Counted from the first letter of the stretch, positions 11,796-21,966 are shown. The stretch is 64,000 nucleotides of DNA from Breoghania sp. (GCF_030066895.1 NZ_JASJAV010000005.1:1-64000), one strand, 5' to 3'. The notes: a model not told the origin generated them from the letters alone. Translations and numbers: made by a program.

Positions 11796-11834
11796 TTGTC
11801 AATAAATAAATCACTTTGATTTTAATATTAGAAC
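11796..11834. promoter_or_regulatory. Operator-like site ahead of the ROK regulator, one arm conserved
   Basis: The left arm ttgtcaataaataaatca (11796-11813) matches the left arm of the smoE palindrome at 17 of 18 positions, followed by a 3-base spacer. The right arm keeps only tgattt before diverging. The site lies 49 bases before the ROK start and in the gap shared with the fructokinase gene. It is probably an autoregulatory site of the ROK protein that may also control the kinase. Confidence 0.7.
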
Positions 11835-11882
11835 ATGCATAGCATTGCCACCAACTGCGACGACCAGTGAGGAAACCACGTC

Positions 11883-13124
11883 ATGCGAGGCGGTGATACT
11901 GCGGGGCTGCGTGCTTACAACGAACGCCTGATCATGAGCGCACTGCGTCGTGCAGGGACCTTGTCGCGCGCTGAAATCGCACGGGAAACGGGCCTTTCCG
12001 GGCAGGCGGCCTCGGTCATCGTCGGCCGTCTGATGGAAGGCGGACTGGTCATAAAGCTGGAAAAGGTGCGCGGCCATGTGGGCCAGCCCTCCACGCCGAT
12101 CGCTCCCAATCCCGTCGGCGCCTTCTCGCTCGGCGTGAAGATCAGCCGCCATTCCGTGGAAGCCTTGCTGATCGACATGGTCGGCGAAGTTATCGGCTCG
12201 TGCCGCGAGCGCTATCAGGCGCCGATGCCCGAGCGCACGATTTCCATTGCGGCCGATCAGGTCACCGAACTGCTTGCCCGTCTGGACGAGACAGCGCGCG
12301 GGCGCGTCGTCGGTATCGGCGTCGCCATGCCGGGCGAACTGGAAACCTGGGCGACCGAGCTCGATCTGGCGCCCGGCTCGCTCGACGGCTGGCGAACGGC
12401 CGATGTTGCGAGCGCACTTGCACGCGCCACCGGGCTGAAGGTCACGCTGCACAACGATGCAACGGCGGCATGTGCGGCAGAGATAATTGCCGGCGAGGCA
12501 ATCGCCACCCGCTCCGCGCTCTACATCTACATGGGCACGTTCATCGGTGGCGGCATCGTGCTGGACGGCAAGCTCTATCCCGGAGAGCAGGCCAATGCGG
12601 GCGCGATCGGCTCCATGCCGGTCGGGGTCGGAAACGGATCCCTTCGGGCGAAAAGCGGCACGAAGGGCCCGGACCAGCTCATTCATTCGGTCTCCGTCCT
12701 GGAATTCGAGCACACGCTGGCGGCCGCCGGGATCGACGGCCAGGACGTTCTTTATGCGGACAAGACATCGCCGGAGATCGAGGAGATCTTCGAGCGCTGG
12801 ATGGAAGCCGCCTTGCCCGAGCTTGCCCGCGCGGTTGTGGCGGCCCTGTCGATCATCGATTTTCAGGCCGTCATCGTCGACGGCTTGCTGCCGCCGCCCT
12901 GGCGCGCCCGGCTGACCGAACGACTGGCGGAAACGCTGGAGAATTTCAACAGGTCGGGACTGTCGCCGACGCAGGTACTGGCGGGCAGCATCGGCCCGAT
13001 GGCGCGCGTGCTGGGGGCAGCGCTGCTACCGCTGGAGGCGCGGTTTTCCCCGAACACGGATCTGCTGGTGCGCTCAGGTGCGAAATCGGCGGACGCGGGC
13101 GAGACAACGCGCAAGGCGGGGTAG
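11883..13124 (+). CDS. ROK-family transcriptional repressor, likely of the polyol/sugar block
   Basis: This 413-residue protein has an N-terminal winged helix-turn-helix (about residues 10-65, with GTLSRAEIARETGLSGQAAS) and a ROK sugar-kinase-like domain with GIGVAMPGELETW and the nucleotide/sugar-binding region LHNDATAACAAEIIAGEA ... MGTFIGGGIVLDGKL. The zinc motif CGCGNRGCLE of classical ROK repressors is missing; its place is taken by GSMPVGVGNG. Such loss is seen in some ROK regulators and may alter ligand response. The gene is intact while its presumed targets are not. It is transcribed away from the fructokinase gene and has an operator-like site in its own promoter. The exact effector is unknown; a polyol or its keto-sugar is my inference. 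Confidence 0.85.
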   Translation: MRGGDTAGLRAYNERLIMSALRRAGTLSRAEIARETGLSGQAASVIVGRLMEGGLVIKLEKVRGHVGQPSTPIAPNPVGAFSLGVKISRHSVEALLIDMVGEVIGSCRERYQAPMPERTISIAADQVTELLARLDETARGRVVGIGVAMPGELETWATELDLAPGSLDGWRTADVASALARATGLKVTLHNDATAACAAEIIAGEAIATRSALYIYMGTFIGGGIVLDGKLYPGEQANAGAIGSMPVGVGNGSLRAKSGTKGPDQLIHSVSVLEFEHTLAAAGIDGQDVLYADKTSPEIEEIFERWMEAALPELARAVVAALSIIDFQAVIVDGLLPPPWRARLTERLAETLENFNRSGLSPTQVLAGSIGPMARVLGAALLPLEARFSPNTDLLVRSGAKSADAGETTRKAG

Positions 13125-13207
13125 AGCCGTCCTAGTGCTGTCGACCTTCGGGATGAGGTCCGGCACCGAAACTCGGAGCCAAGTCTAAACCGGGTACGTT
13201 TTGTCCA

Positions 13208-13317
13208 TGGCTGTCATCCCCACGAAGGCGGGGATCCAGTAACCACAGGACTTCGCTCACAGGCTAGAACCGCCAGTCGCACGGAGTGCTGGATCCCCGC
13301 CTTCGCGGGGATAACAA
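13208..13317. repeat. Dispersed palindromic element, copy 1
   Basis: The left end reads gtcatccccacgaaggcggg followed by gatccagtaaccacagg. The right end reads ctggatccccgccttcgcgg ggataac in inverted orientation. The two ends can pair into a long hairpin. It lies between the convergent ROK and truB genes. The same element occurs at 14394-14590, 42237-42329 and 51412-51521. Confidence 0.75.
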
Positions 13318-13382
13318 TTGTGCTGGAGGCATTCGGCCCGGACAAACACGGACGATCTTAGCCCTTTCCTGCCTCGCTCGGT

Positions 13383-14327
13383 TTACTGCTGCCCCGCGAT
13401 GGAAAACACGCGGCGCGGCTTCACTTCGCCCTTTTCCGCCGTGCAGATGGCGATCAGGCGCCCCTGGCAGGTGATGTAGACCTCGCCGCCCAGAACCGGG
13501 GCATCGCGGCCGCGCATGATGACGCCCTGACCGCGGCGCAGGCGCGCCTCATCATTGCGGCTGACCGCCACTTCCGGCAGGTCTTGAAGCGCCGTTTCCA
13601 CCGCGAGAAGCTCGCTTTCGGCAGCAACCACCGGCGTTTCCGCTTTTTCCACCGCTTCCGCCAGTTCCTCCAGCGTGACCATGTCCTCCTCGCCGAAGGG
13701 ACCGACGAGCAGGCGGCGCAGTTCCACCACGTGCGCGCACGTTCCGAGCCTGCGGCCAATGTCGCGCGCGAGCGCCCGGACATAGGTGCCCTTGCCGCAT
13801 TCGCTTTCGAACACGGCCGTATCCGCATCGGGCATGTCGACCAGATCGAGGCGATGCACCTCGATCTCGCGCGGCTTCAGCTCCACTTCCGCGCCCTCGC
13901 GGGCCAGATCGTAGGCGCGTTCGCCGCCGATCTTGATGGCGGAGAATTTCGGCGGCACCTGTTCGATCGTGCCGGTGAATTCGGGCAGGACATCGTGGAT
14001 GTCGTCGGCTTCGGGGCACACGTCGGAGGTCGCGATGACCTGACCCTCGGGGTCGTCCGTGTCCGTCTCCTCACCCCAGCGCACGGCAAAACGGTACACC
14101 TTGCGCCCGTCCATCACGTAAGGGACGGTCTTCGTCGCCTCGCCGAAGGCGATCGGCAGGCAGCCCGAGGCGACCGGGTCGAGCGTGCCCGCATGGCCTA
14201 CCTTCTTGGGGTGGAACAGGCGCTTCAGCCGAGACAACGCGTCGTTGGAGGTAAGACCGATGGGCTTGTCGAGAACGAGCCAGCCGTCGATGTCGAACTT
14301 GGGGTGCTTCTTCTGCTGCCGCTTCAT
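13383..14327 (-). CDS. truB: tRNA pseudouridine-55 synthase
   Basis: TruB converts U55 in the T-loop of tRNAs to pseudouridine. The 314-residue protein begins at ATG 14327 (MKRQQKKHPKFDIDGWLVLDKP); an in-frame TTG lies 18 bases upstream. The catalytic motif is clear: KVGHAGTLDPVASGCLPI, with the aspartate nucleophile in GTLDP. Further motifs are YRFAVRWGEETDTDDPEG, PPKFSAIKIGGERAYDLAR and GTYVRALARDIGRRLG. A C-terminal PUA-like domain ends with FSIAGQQ. It is the last gene of the leftward rimP-nusA-ylxR-infB-rbfA-truB group. In many relatives rpsO and pnp follow; here the sugar block lies beyond it instead. Confidence 0.95.
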   Translation of the reverse strand: MKRQQKKHPKFDIDGWLVLDKPIGLTSNDALSRLKRLFHPKKVGHAGTLDPVASGCLPIAFGEATKTVPYVMDGRKVYRFAVRWGEETDTDDPEGQVIATSDVCPEADDIHDVLPEFTGTIEQVPPKFSAIKIGGERAYDLAREGAEVELKPREIEVHRLDLVDMPDADTAVFESECGKGTYVRALARDIGRRLGTCAHVVELRRLLVGPFGEEDMVTLEELAEAVEKAETPVVAAESELLAVETALQDLPEVAVSRNDEARLRRGQGVIMRGRDAPVLGGEVYITCQGRLIAICTAEKGEVKPRRVFSIAGQQ

Positions 14328-14393
14328 GGAGTGTCGTTCGTTCAAGGTCGAGTTGGCCGGGGATATCCGATGGGGTGACGGGCATTCCCCACG

Positions 14394-14590
14394 TTGTCAT
14401 CCCCGCGAAGGCGGGGATCCAGTAACCACAGGAGGTAGACGACCGCCGCGGGCGGTCCGCTTCAACCGCATGTCATCCCGCCGAAGCGAAATCGAAGTGT
14501 CGAGCCCCAGTAACCGCGACATGACGCCGGGGCGCTTCGCGAGTCGGCGATAGTGATTACTGGGTCCCCGCCTTAGCGGGGATGACAACG
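14394..14590. repeat. Dispersed palindromic element, copy 2 (with an inner insert)
   Basis: The left end (gtcatccccgcgaaggcggg, then gatccagtaaccacagg) and right end (tactgggtccccgccttagc, then ggggatgaca) belong to the same family as copy 1. Between them lies an extra segment including gtcatcccgccgaagcgaaa, which looks like part of another repeat copy. The element fills most of the 317-base gap between rbfA and truB, so it would be transcribed if the two genes share an mRNA. Confidence 0.7.
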
Positions 14591-14644
14591 TGGGGGATGC
14601 CACGCAGAGCACACGGCCGCCGACCCGGCAGCCGGGAGATACAC

Positions 14645-15064
14645 CTACTCCTCGTCGTCGCCTTCGTCGTCCAGATCGCGCGCCACTTCCGGCTTGCGCA
14701 GAAGCTGGGTGATCCGGTCGTCGTCGTCGAAACGGGTGTCGAGGCGGAAATGCAGGTCGGGCATGAATTTCATGGTCATACGCCGCGCGACCTGGCCGCG
14801 CAGATACTTGCGGTGACGCCCCAGCGCCTCCACGACGGCCTCCGCATCCATGCCGCCGAGCGGCATGATCAGCACGGTGGCGTGCTTGAAGTCGGGGGAA
14901 ACACGCACTTCCGGCACGATGACGATATGCGTCTCCAGCACCGGATCGCGCACGTCGCCGCGCGACAGGATTTCGGACAGCTCCTTGCGCAGCAATTCGC
15001 CGACGCGAAGCTGGCGCTGCGAGGGCATGCCCTGCGCCTCGTCCTTAAACCGGCTCATGGTCAT
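14645..15064 (-). CDS. rbfA: Ribosome-binding factor A
   Basis: RbfA is a KH-like factor that binds the immature 30S subunit and helps 16S rRNA 5' end maturation, notably in the cold. The 139-residue protein starts with MTMSRFKDEAQGMPSQRQLRVGELLRKELSEIL and contains the characteristic stretch VIVPEVRVSPDFKHATVLIMPL, then RHRKYLRGQVARRMTMKFMPDLHFRLDTRFD. It ends in an acidic tail DLDDEGDDEE. It lies 145 bases downstream of infB, and a GC-rich hairpin without a T-run (about 15168-15196) sits in that gap. Confidence 0.95.
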   Translation of the reverse strand: MTMSRFKDEAQGMPSQRQLRVGELLRKELSEILSRGDVRDPVLETHIVIVPEVRVSPDFKHATVLIMPLGGMDAEAVVEALGRHRKYLRGQVARRMTMKFMPDLHFRLDTRFDDDDRITQLLRKPEVARDLDDEGDDEE

Positions 15065-15209
15065 ATATCCGTTGATAGACGAGCGCCGACGGAGATCGAA
15101 CCGAGTCGGCGCCGGAATTGTTTTGTCGCTCCGGCGCCCCGGAGCCTGTCGTGAAGCGATGTCCTGACGGTCGGGGCGCGCCGCGCGTCCCGACCGGAAA
15201 ACGTCGTCC

Positions 15210-17810
15210 TTACAGCGTGCGGGAGACCTGCTCGACGCGGAAGCACTCGATCACGTCCCCGACACGCATGTCGTGGTAGTTCTCGAAGTTCATGCCGCAT
15301 TCCTGGCCGGACTCGACCTGCTTGACGTCGTCCTTGTAGCGCTTGAGCGTGCCGAGCTTGCTCTCGTGGACCACCACGTCGTCGCGGATGAGGCGCACTT
15401 CCGCGCCGCGTTCCACGATGCCCTCGGTGACCAGGCAACCGGCAACCTTGCCAACCTTGGAGATGTTGAACACCTGCAGGACCTCGGCATTGCCGAGGAA
15501 GGTCTCGCGCCGTTCGGGGCTGAGCAGGCCCGACATGGCCGCCTTCACGTCGTCCACCAGATCGTAGATGACGTTGTAGTAGCGGATCTCGATGCCTTCG
15601 CGCTCGGCCGCCTTGCGCGCCTGCTTGTTGGCGCGCACGTTGAAGCCGATGATCGGAGCGTTGGAAGCGGCTGCCAGCGTGACGTCCGCCTCGGTGGTGC
15701 CGCCTACGCCCGCATGCAGCACGCGGGCCGCGACCTCGTCGGTGCCGAGCTGTTCCAGAGCACCGACGATGGCTTCCGAGGAACCCTGCACGTCGGCCTT
15801 GATGACCAGCGCGAACTCCTTCTTCCCCGTCTCCTGGAGACGGTTCATCATCTGCTCCAGCGAACCGCGTGTACCGACCGCGGTGATCGATGCCTTCTCG
15901 CGCTTCTGGCGCTGACGGTAGTCGACGATCTCGCGAGCACGCGATTCGTTTTCCACCACCGCGACCAGATCGCCGGCCTCAGGCGTACCCTGGAAGCCGA
16001 GGACCTCGACGGGCTTGGACGGCAGAGCCGCCTGCACCTGGTTGCCGTTCTCGTCCAGCATAGCGCGCACGCGGGCCCATTCGGACCCGGCGACGAGGAT
16101 GTCGCCGACATGCAGCGTGCCCTTCTGAACCAGAACGGTCGCGACCGGGCCGCGGCCCTTGTCGAGCTGCGCTTCGATGATCGTGCCTTCCACGGTGCGA
16201 TCCGGGTTAGCCTTCAGCTCCAGGATTTCCGCCTGCATCAGGATCATTTCCAACAGCTTGTCGAGGTTTTGCTTCTTCAGCGCGGAAACCTCGACCTCGA
16301 TCGTGTCGCCGCCCATCGATTCCACCACGATCTCCTCGGAGAGGAGTTCGGTGCGCACCCGGTTGGGGTCGGCGCCCGGCTTGTCGATCTTGTTGATGGC
16401 GACAATGATCGGAACGTCGGCCGCCCGCGCATGGGCGATAGCTTCCTTCGTCTGAGGCATGACGCCGTCATCGGCGGCCACGACGAGGATGACGATATCC
16501 GTCGACTTGGCACCGCGGGCACGCATCGCGGAGAAGGCGGCGTGGCCCGGCGTATCGATGAAGGTGATCTCCTGGCCGTTCTGCTCGACCTGATAGGCGC
16601 CGATATGCTGCGTGATGCCGCCGGCCTCGCCGGAGACCACGTTGGCGTGGCGGAGCGCATCGAGCAGCGAGGTCTTGCCGTGGTCGACGTGGCCCATGAT
16701 GGTAACCACCGGGGGACGCGCCTTCAGATCGGCCTCGTTGTCGGCTTCGGAGAACAGGCCCTCTTCGACGTCGGATTCCGACACGCGCTTGGGCGTGTGA
16801 CCCATTTCCTCGACGATGAGCTGCGCGGTATCGGCGTCCGGCACGTCGTTGATCTTCATCATCTGGCCCTGCTTCATCAGCAGCTTGATGACGTCGACCG
16901 AACGCTCGGACATGCGGTTGGCGAGTTCCTGGATGGTGATCGCATCCGGGATGGTCACCTCACGCATTACCTTCTCGCGCGGCACCTGCTGACCGGCACG
17001 CTTCTCCTTCTCGCGACGGCGGCGCAGCGAGGCGAGTGAACGGCCGCGCTGGTTGTCGTCACTGAAGTTGGAGTTGATGGTCAGCTTCGACTTGCGGCGA
17101 TCATCGGAACGCGGCGTCGGCTTGTTCGCGGGCACGGCGGGCTTTGCAGCCCCGCGCTTGGGCGCACGGGCCGGACGATTGGCTTCTGCCGTTTCGCGCT
17201 TGGCGGCCGGACGCGCATGCTGGGTGTGAGCGGCAGGCTGCTGCTTGGCAGCAGCGGGCTCGGCCTTGGCAGAGGGCGCAGCCGGTTCTGGAGCCGGGGT
17301 AGCGGCGGGCTTTGCAGCCTCTTCGGCCGCGCGCCGGGCTTCCTCTTCGGCCTTGCGCTTGGCAGCGGCCTCTTCTTCCTTGTGGCGCTGCTCTTCCTCG
17401 GTCTTGCGCTTTGCCTCTTCTTCGGCGCGGCGCTTGGCTTCGGCTTCCGACTGCTTGCGTTCTTCAACGGCGCGCACCTGCGCATCGCGGAGCGCTGCGG
17501 CGCGGGCCGCGGCCTCTTCGGCCGTCAGCGTGCGCAGAACGTTGCCGCCACGCTGCTTGTTCTGCTGCAGCGGCCGCTTGGGTTGCTCGGTGCGCGCCTG
17601 CGAGGGCTGCTGGGGAGCGGCTTCGGTCTTGGCCGGCTGCTCGCCCGGCGGCATCATGCGGCGCTTCTTTTTCTCGACGACAACCTGCTTCGTGCGCCCA
17701 TGGGAGAAGGACTGCCGCACGGTCCCGGACTCCACGCCACGGGAAAGGGACAGCGTCTTCTTGCGCTCCACGGGAATCGTTTTGTCGCCGGTGTCTTTGG
17801 TATCGCTCAT
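15210..17810 (-). CDS. infB: Translation initiation factor IF-2
   Basis: IF-2 is the GTPase that brings fMet-tRNA to the 30S subunit. The 866-residue protein has a long N-terminal region rich in alanine, glutamate, lysine and arginine (about residues 60-240, a charged helical linker). An IF2_N segment ([17 protein letters not shown]) follows. The G domain starts near residue 365 with G1 GHVDHGKT, G3 DTPGHAAF and G4 NKID, and the C-terminal domains carry [23 protein letters not shown] 17810 opens the conserved start [10 protein letters not shown]. It is co-directional with ylxR (36-base gap) and rbfA. The frame is fully open over 2.6 kb, a useful contrast with the broken genes nearby. Confidence 0.97.
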   Translation of the reverse strand: MSDTKDTGDKTIPVERKKTLSLSRGVESGTVRQSFSHGRTKQVVVEKKKRRMMPPGEQPAKTEAAPQQPSQARTEQPKRPLQQNKQRGGNVLRTLTAEEAAARAAALRDAQVRAVEERKQSEAEAKRRAEEEAKRKTEEEQRHKEEEAAAKRKAEEEARRAAEEAAKPAATPAPEPAAPSAKAEPAAAKQQPAAHTQHARPAAKRETAEANRPARAPKRGAAKPAVPANKPTPRSDDRRKSKLTINSNFSDDNQRGRSLASLRRRREKEKRAGQQVPREKVMREVTIPDAITIQELANRMSERSVDVIKLLMKQGQMMKINDVPDADTAQLIVEEMGHTPKRVSESDVEEGLFSEADNEADLKARPPVVTIMGHVDHGKTSLLDALRHANVVSGEAGGITQHIGAYQVEQNGQEITFIDTPGHAAFSAMRARGAKSTDIVILVVAADDGVMPQTKEAIAHARAADVPIIVAINKIDKPGADPNRVRTELLSEEIVVESMGGDTIEVEVSALKKQNLDKLLEMILMQAEILELKANPDRTVEGTIIEAQLDKGRGPVATVLVQKGTLHVGDILVAGSEWARVRAMLDENGNQVQAALPSKPVEVLGFQGTPEAGDLVAVVENESRAREIVDYRQRQKREKASITAVGTRGSLEQMMNRLQETGKKEFALVIKADVQGSSEAIVGALEQLGTDEVAARVLHAGVGGTTEADVTLAAASNAPIIGFNVRANKQARKAAEREGIEIRYYNVIYDLVDDVKAAMSGLLSPERRETFLGNAEVLQVFNISKVGKVAGCLVTEGIVERGAEVRLIRDDVVVHESKLGTLKRYKDDVKQVESGQECGMNFENYHDMRVGDVIECFRVEQVSRTL

Positions 17811-17846
17811 TCTTGCCTTCAGTCCTGCGCCGCCGCTTCTGGCGCC

Positions 17847-18479
17847 CTAGCTACCGTCCGTCGCCGGTTCGTTCGCGGCGGAATCTGCCCGGAACCTGTC
17901 CAGCGCGCAAGCACACGCCATGAAACTTCTGCTCGCCCGGCCCGCGAGAATTGCAGCATGTATCACATTTGCCCGCCCCAATGCCAAATCCAATTGGCCG
18001 GAGGTAAACGAGCGCAGGACCGGGGGCCCGCCAGCCGGTCCGAAACGCGCCACCCGAATGGCGGCGAGCTTGCGTATTCCGTCTTCCGCCGCATCCGATG
18101 CATGCACCAGCGCGGCGATGTCGTCCTTTTCCAGTGCGGCTTCCACCTTAGAGAAGCCGGTCACCACGGCTCCCGCCTTGCGGGCGAGACCCAGCGCGCC
18201 AAGCGCCAGCGCCGTCAACCGGTCCTCGACACGATCCGCCACGCCCGGCTCGATACGGATATCGGCCTTGAAGCCACGGGAAAAGACCCGCTTTTTCTCC
18301 CCCGCCGCCACCGCGGCCCGCGTTGCCGTGATCCAGACACCGCGACCGGGAAGCTCCCGCTTCAGATCCGCTACCACCGTCCCGTCCGGCGCAAGGACGA
18401 AGCGGATCATCTCATTGACGGGACGATGCTCGCGGGTAAGCGCGCATTGTCGCTCCGTCAGCTCACTCTGCCGTGACAT
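17847..18479 (-). CDS. YlxR-type nucleic-acid-binding protein (RNase P modulator family), with L7Ae-like domain
   Basis: This protein is found between nusA and infB in most bacteria. It has an N-terminal YlxR/DUF448 domain (about residues 8-90, with ERQCALTREHRPVNEMIRFVLAPDG and LPGRGVWITATRAAV) and, as usual in alphaproteobacteria, a C-terminal segment resembling the ribosomal L7Ae/L30e fold (LGALGLARKAGAVVTGFSKVEAAL). Length is 210 residues. The start ATG at 18479 overlaps the nusA stop by 22 bases, so translation is probably coupled. The RNA-binding role is family knowledge and is not shown by this sequence alone. Confidence 0.9.
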   Translation of the reverse strand: MSRQSELTERQCALTREHRPVNEMIRFVLAPDGTVVADLKRELPGRGVWITATRAAVAAGEKKRVFSRGFKADIRIEPGVADRVEDRLTALALGALGLARKAGAVVTGFSKVEAALEKDDIAALVHASDAAEDGIRKLAAIRVARFGPAGGPPVLRSFTSGQLDLALGRANVIHAAILAGRASRSFMACACALDRFRADSAANEPATDGS

Positions 18480-20293
18480 GGACGGCCTCCCGGCCCGGCG
18501 CTATCACAGCGCGCCTCGTCCTCGTCGACGGCTTCCTCGGCTCTGTCGTCAGCGCTTTCCTCGGCATTGCCGGCCGCCGGAGAGCCGAACACGGCCTCCG
18601 CCGCTTCGAGCCCATCGGCGGCCTCCGGATCGCGACCTTCATCCTCGGACGCCGTGATCCCCTCACCGAAGACGGAGGCCTCTTCATCACCCTCGCCGTA
18701 GTCCTCGACAGCTTCTTCCTCTTCGGCCTGCTCGGCAAGCAGGTCTTCTTCCGAAATCCAGCCGGCCGCAACACGCGCCTGCATGATGAATTGCTCGGCC
18801 TCGGCCCTGGAGAGGTCGAAGTCGCTCAGCGCACCGGTGAAGCGGGTCACCTCGCCGTCTTTGCGCTCCGACCAGCCGACGAGGTCGTCGGTGGCGCATC
18901 CGGCAAGGTCCTCGATGGTCTTCACGTCGTCCTTGCCCAACGCCACCATCATGGCGGTGGTCATGCCGTCGATCTGACGCAGCTCGTCGGCCACGCCCAG
19001 TTCGATCCGCTCCGCATCGAGCTTGGCTTCAAGCTCTTCCAGATGCTCGTGGCCGCGCGCCTGCAGCTCTTCCGCCGTCTCGACGTCGAAGCCCTCGATG
19101 GACGCGATCTCGTCCGGGTCGACATAGGCCACTTCCTCCACGGAGGAGAAGCCTTCGGAGGCCAGAAGCTGCGCCACCATCTCGTCGACGTTTAGCGCCT
19201 CGGAGAACAGCTGGCTGCGCTCGGTGAATTCCTTGTGGCGGCGTTCGCTCTCGTCCGCCTCGGTCATGATGTCGATGTCCCAGCCGGTCAGCTGGGAGGC
19301 AAGACGCACGTTCTGGCCACGACGGCCGATGGCCAGCGACAGCTGATCGTCGGGCACCACCACCTCGATGCGCTCGGCATCCTCGTCGAGCACCACCTTG
19401 GCGACTTCCGCCGGCTGCAGCGCGTTGACGATAAACGTTGCGGCATCCGGATTCCAAGGAATGATGTCGATCTTTTCACCCTGAAGCTCGCCGACCACCG
19501 CCTGAACGCGGGAGCCGCGCATGCCGACGCAGGCGCCGACAGGGTCGATCGAGCTGTCGCGCGAGATCACCGCGATCTTGGCGCGCGAGCCCGGATCACG
19601 GACAACCGAACGGATCTCGATGATGCCGTCGTAGATTTCCGGCACTTCCTGCGCAAACAGCTTCGCCATGAACTGCGGATGGGTACGCGACAGGAAGATC
19701 TGCGGGCCACGCTGCTCGCGGCGCACATCGTGGATATAGGCACGGATGCGATCGCCGGTGCGGAACGCCTCGCGCGGGATCAGCTCGTCGCGGCGCACGA
19801 TCGCTTCCGCGCGGCCCAGATCGACGATGACGTTGCCGTATTCCACTCGCTTGACGACGCCGTTGACGATGTCGCCGATGCGGTCCTTGAACTCTTCGAA
19901 CTGACGATCGCGCTCGGCTTCGCGCACCTTCTGCACGATCACCTGCTTGGCGGACTGGGCGGCGATACGGCCGAAATCGAGCGGCGGCAGCGGCTCGGAA
20001 ATGAAATCGCCGAGTTCGGCCTCCGGGTTGCGGGCATGCGCGTCTTCCAGGGAGATTTCCGTGGAGATGTTCTCCACCGTCTCAACCACCTGCAGAAGCC
20101 GCTGCAGCTTGATCTCGCCCGTCTTGGAGTTGATCTCCGCCTTGACCTCGGTCTCCGACCCGTAGCGCGAACGCGCGGCCTTCTGGATCGCGTCTTCCAT
20201 CGCTTCGATGACGATCTGGCGATCGATCACCTTCTCGCGCGCAACAGCGTCCGCAATCTGCAGCAATTCCAGGCGGTTCGCACTGACAGCCAT
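18458..20293 (-). CDS. nusA: Transcription termination/antitermination factor NusA
   Basis: NusA binds RNA polymerase and nascent RNA and modulates pausing, termination and antitermination. The 611-residue protein starts at ATG 20293 (MAVSANRLELLQIADAVARE). It contains the N-terminal polymerase-binding domain, an S1 domain (about 130-200; GDIVNGVVKRVEYGNVIVDLG), and two KH domains (SSIDPVGACVGMRGSRVQAV and LAIGRRGQNVRLASQLTGWDI). Helix-hairpin repeats follow. A very acidic C-terminal tail extends past residue 510 (for example EQAEEEEAVEDYGEGDEE). The tail makes it longer than average, which is common in this group. It is the second gene after rimP, across a 172-base gap. Confidence 0.96.
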   Translation of the reverse strand: MAVSANRLELLQIADAVAREKVIDRQIVIEAMEDAIQKAARSRYGSETEVKAEINSKTGEIKLQRLLQVVETVENISTEISLEDAHARNPEAELGDFISEPLPPLDFGRIAAQSAKQVIVQKVREAERDRQFEEFKDRIGDIVNGVVKRVEYGNVIVDLGRAEAIVRRDELIPREAFRTGDRIRAYIHDVRREQRGPQIFLSRTHPQFMAKLFAQEVPEIYDGIIEIRSVVRDPGSRAKIAVISRDSSIDPVGACVGMRGSRVQAVVGELQGEKIDIIPWNPDAATFIVNALQPAEVAKVVLDEDAERIEVVVPDDQLSLAIGRRGQNVRLASQLTGWDIDIMTEADESERRHKEFTERSQLFSEALNVDEMVAQLLASEGFSSVEEVAYVDPDEIASIEGFDVETAEELQARGHEHLEELEAKLDAERIELGVADELRQIDGMTTAMMVALGKDDVKTIEDLAGCATDDLVGWSERKDGEVTRFTGALSDFDLSRAEAEQFIMQARVAAGWISEEDLLAEQAEEEEAVEDYGEGDEEASVFGEGITASEDEGRDPEAADGLEAAEAVFGSPAAGNAEESADDRAEEAVDEDEARCDSAGPGGRPCHGRVS

Positions 20294-20465
20294 CGTCTTC
20301 TCCTTGCATCGCGAAGAGCCTTGCCCCGTTTTCTCGCGACTGCTTGCCTTTCCCGTTTATGTGCGAGCCTCGCAAGGCCCCGCCCCTCCCCGACACGCCG
20401 GTCCCTCGGCGCGCCGATTGAATTCCAATTCAGTTGCCGCCGCTCTCCGGCGCAACGCCCGCACT

Positions 20466-20990
20466 CTACGCGGCCGTGATCAGCGCATCGGTCAGCACCA
20501 GCTTGGCCTCCGAGATATCTCCCAGAGGCAGCCAGAACGTATCCGGCTTGTCCGCCGGGACATCCGAAATCCGGACACCGGCGGCCTCTTCCTTCACACC
20601 CAGCAGGATGCCGCGAAAGCGCTTGCGTCCATCATGATGGGGCATGTCGAGTTCGATTTTCGCCTCGTGGCCGGACCAGCGGTCGAAATCCTCCGCCCGC
20701 ACCAGCGGTCGGTCGATGCCGGGCGAGGAAATTTCCAGATTGTAGGCCCCGGAGATCGGATCCTCCACGTCGAGCACGGGAGACAGCGCCCGGCTGATCG
20801 CCTCGCATCCTCCCACGTCCATGGAGCCGTCGGCCCGTTCGACCATGATCTGCAGGGTGCCGTCGTTGAGACCCGAATAGCGCACCCGCACTAGACGAAA
20901 GCCCAGATCCTCGATCACCGGCTCGGCGATCGCGGCGATGCGGGCATCCAGTCCCTTTTCCAGGACCATTCGCGGGGCGTGCTCGGACAT
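20466..20990 (-). CDS. rimP: Ribosome maturation factor RimP
   Basis: RimP binds the 30S precursor and is needed for its maturation. The 174-residue protein has ATG at 20990 behind AAAGAGGTGCC. It shows the N-terminal alpha/beta domain ([23 protein letters not shown]), the conserved linker sequence [35 protein letters not shown] and a C-terminal SH3-like domain ([17 protein letters not shown]). It is the first gene of the rimP-nusA-ylxR-infB group, placed after a leftward terminator that isolates it from trmB. Confidence 0.95.
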   Translation of the reverse strand: MSEHAPRMVLEKGLDARIAAIAEPVIEDLGFRLVRVRYSGLNDGTLQIMVERADGSMDVGGCEAISRALSPVLDVEDPISGAYNLEISSPGIDRPLVRAEDFDRWSGHEAKIELDMPHHDGRKRFRGILLGVKEEAAGVRISDVPADKPDTFWLPLGDISEAKLVLTDALITAA

Positions 20991-21083
20991 GGCACCTCTT
21001 TCGCAACCGTTCCATCGGCGGATAGGCGCCCTCGCCGGGAGAGGCCTGAAGCTCGGCGCGTGCCGAATGGCTGTCGCGGTTAA

Positions 21084-21116
21084 TAAAAAAGAGCGGGACC
21101 CGCCGGGACCCACTCT
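21084..21116 (-). terminator. Rho-independent terminator downstream of trmB
   Basis: Read on the minus strand, arms AGAGTGGGTCCCG and CGGGTCCCGCTCT form a 13-bp stem with one mismatch and one G-T pair, followed by six T. It lies between the trmB stop (21253) and the rimP start (20990), so it ends trmB transcription before the rimP operon begins. Confidence 0.7.
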
Positions 21117-21252
21117 CTAACTGCCGGTATTGGCCGATGGAAAATTTGGACTTGAGCCGGAATATAGTCAAATGCGTGCGCGACGCAAGTGCGCAGATGA
21201 TTTCCACGCCCTCCATTGGTCGAGCCGCAAGAGAACCGGCGCGCGTTCTGGC

Positions 21253-21939
21253 TCAAATCCGCCGGAACGTCAGATAATATCCCCGCCGCCCTTCGCGGAT
21301 CGCCTTGACCTCGTAGCGGGTTCCCGGCCAGCCCGCCCACGCCTCGCGCCAGTCGGCGGCACATTCGGCGGTCCACTCGAACGCCTCATGCGCGCGCAGA
21401 TGCCGCAGCGTCCAGTCGACATAGGTGTCGATGTCGCTGGCAAAGCGGAATTCCGCCCCCGGCTTCAGCACGCGGGCCAGACAATCCAGATTGGCGGGAC
21501 CGACGAAGCGGCGCTTCCAGTGGCGTTTCTTGGGCCAGGGATCGGGATAGAGCAGATAGGCGCGGTCGATGGAGGCGGCGGGAAGCCAGTCGAGAAGATC
21601 GATGGCGTCGTCGTCGTAGAGACGGATATTCTCCAGCCCCTTTTCCTCGATCGCGGCCAGAGCCTTGACCATGCCGTTGACGAAAGGCTCCACGCCGATG
21701 ATGCCGCTGGACGGAGCTTCGCCTGCACGGTGGACCATATGCTCGCCGCCGCCGAAGCCTATCTCCAGCGTGATGTCGATAACAGGCTTGGGAAACAACG
21801 CGCTCAAGGGATCCGGCGCCGGCCTTTCCAGGTCGACGGCGAAACGCGGCAGCAGGGTGTTTAGACGTTCGGCTTGCGCGGCGCGCAGTGCCTTGCCCTT
21901 GCGCCGTCCGAAGAAGGCGCCTTCGTAAATGTCGCTCAT
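21253..21939 (-). CDS. trmB: tRNA (guanine-N7-)-methyltransferase
   Basis: TrmB methylates G46 of tRNA using SAM. The 228-residue protein shows the SAM-binding motif [10 protein letters not shown], the family sequence [28 protein letters not shown] and the signature [19 protein letters not shown], ending in [18 protein letters not shown]. It begins at ATG 21939 ([19 protein letters not shown]). It follows metK in the same direction, but a strong hairpin with a T-rich tail lies between them, so it may have its own promoter. Confidence 0.95.
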   Translation of the reverse strand: MSDIYEGAFFGRRKGKALRAAQAERLNTLLPRFAVDLERPAPDPLSALFPKPVIDITLEIGFGGGEHMVHRAGEAPSSGIIGVEPFVNGMVKALAAIEEKGLENIRLYDDDAIDLLDWLPAASIDRAYLLYPDPWPKKRHWKRRFVGPANLDCLARVLKPGAEFRFASDIDTYVDWTLRHLRAHEAFEWTAECAADWREAWAGWPGTRYEVKAIREGRRGYYLTFRRI

Positions 21940-21966
21940 GGGGCCAGCTTATACAAAGCCACTTCA

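Noticed and set aside
15168..15196. Terminator between infB and rbfA
   Set aside because: There is a strong GC hairpin but no T-run, and the genes are normally co-transcribed, so I did not list it as a terminator.
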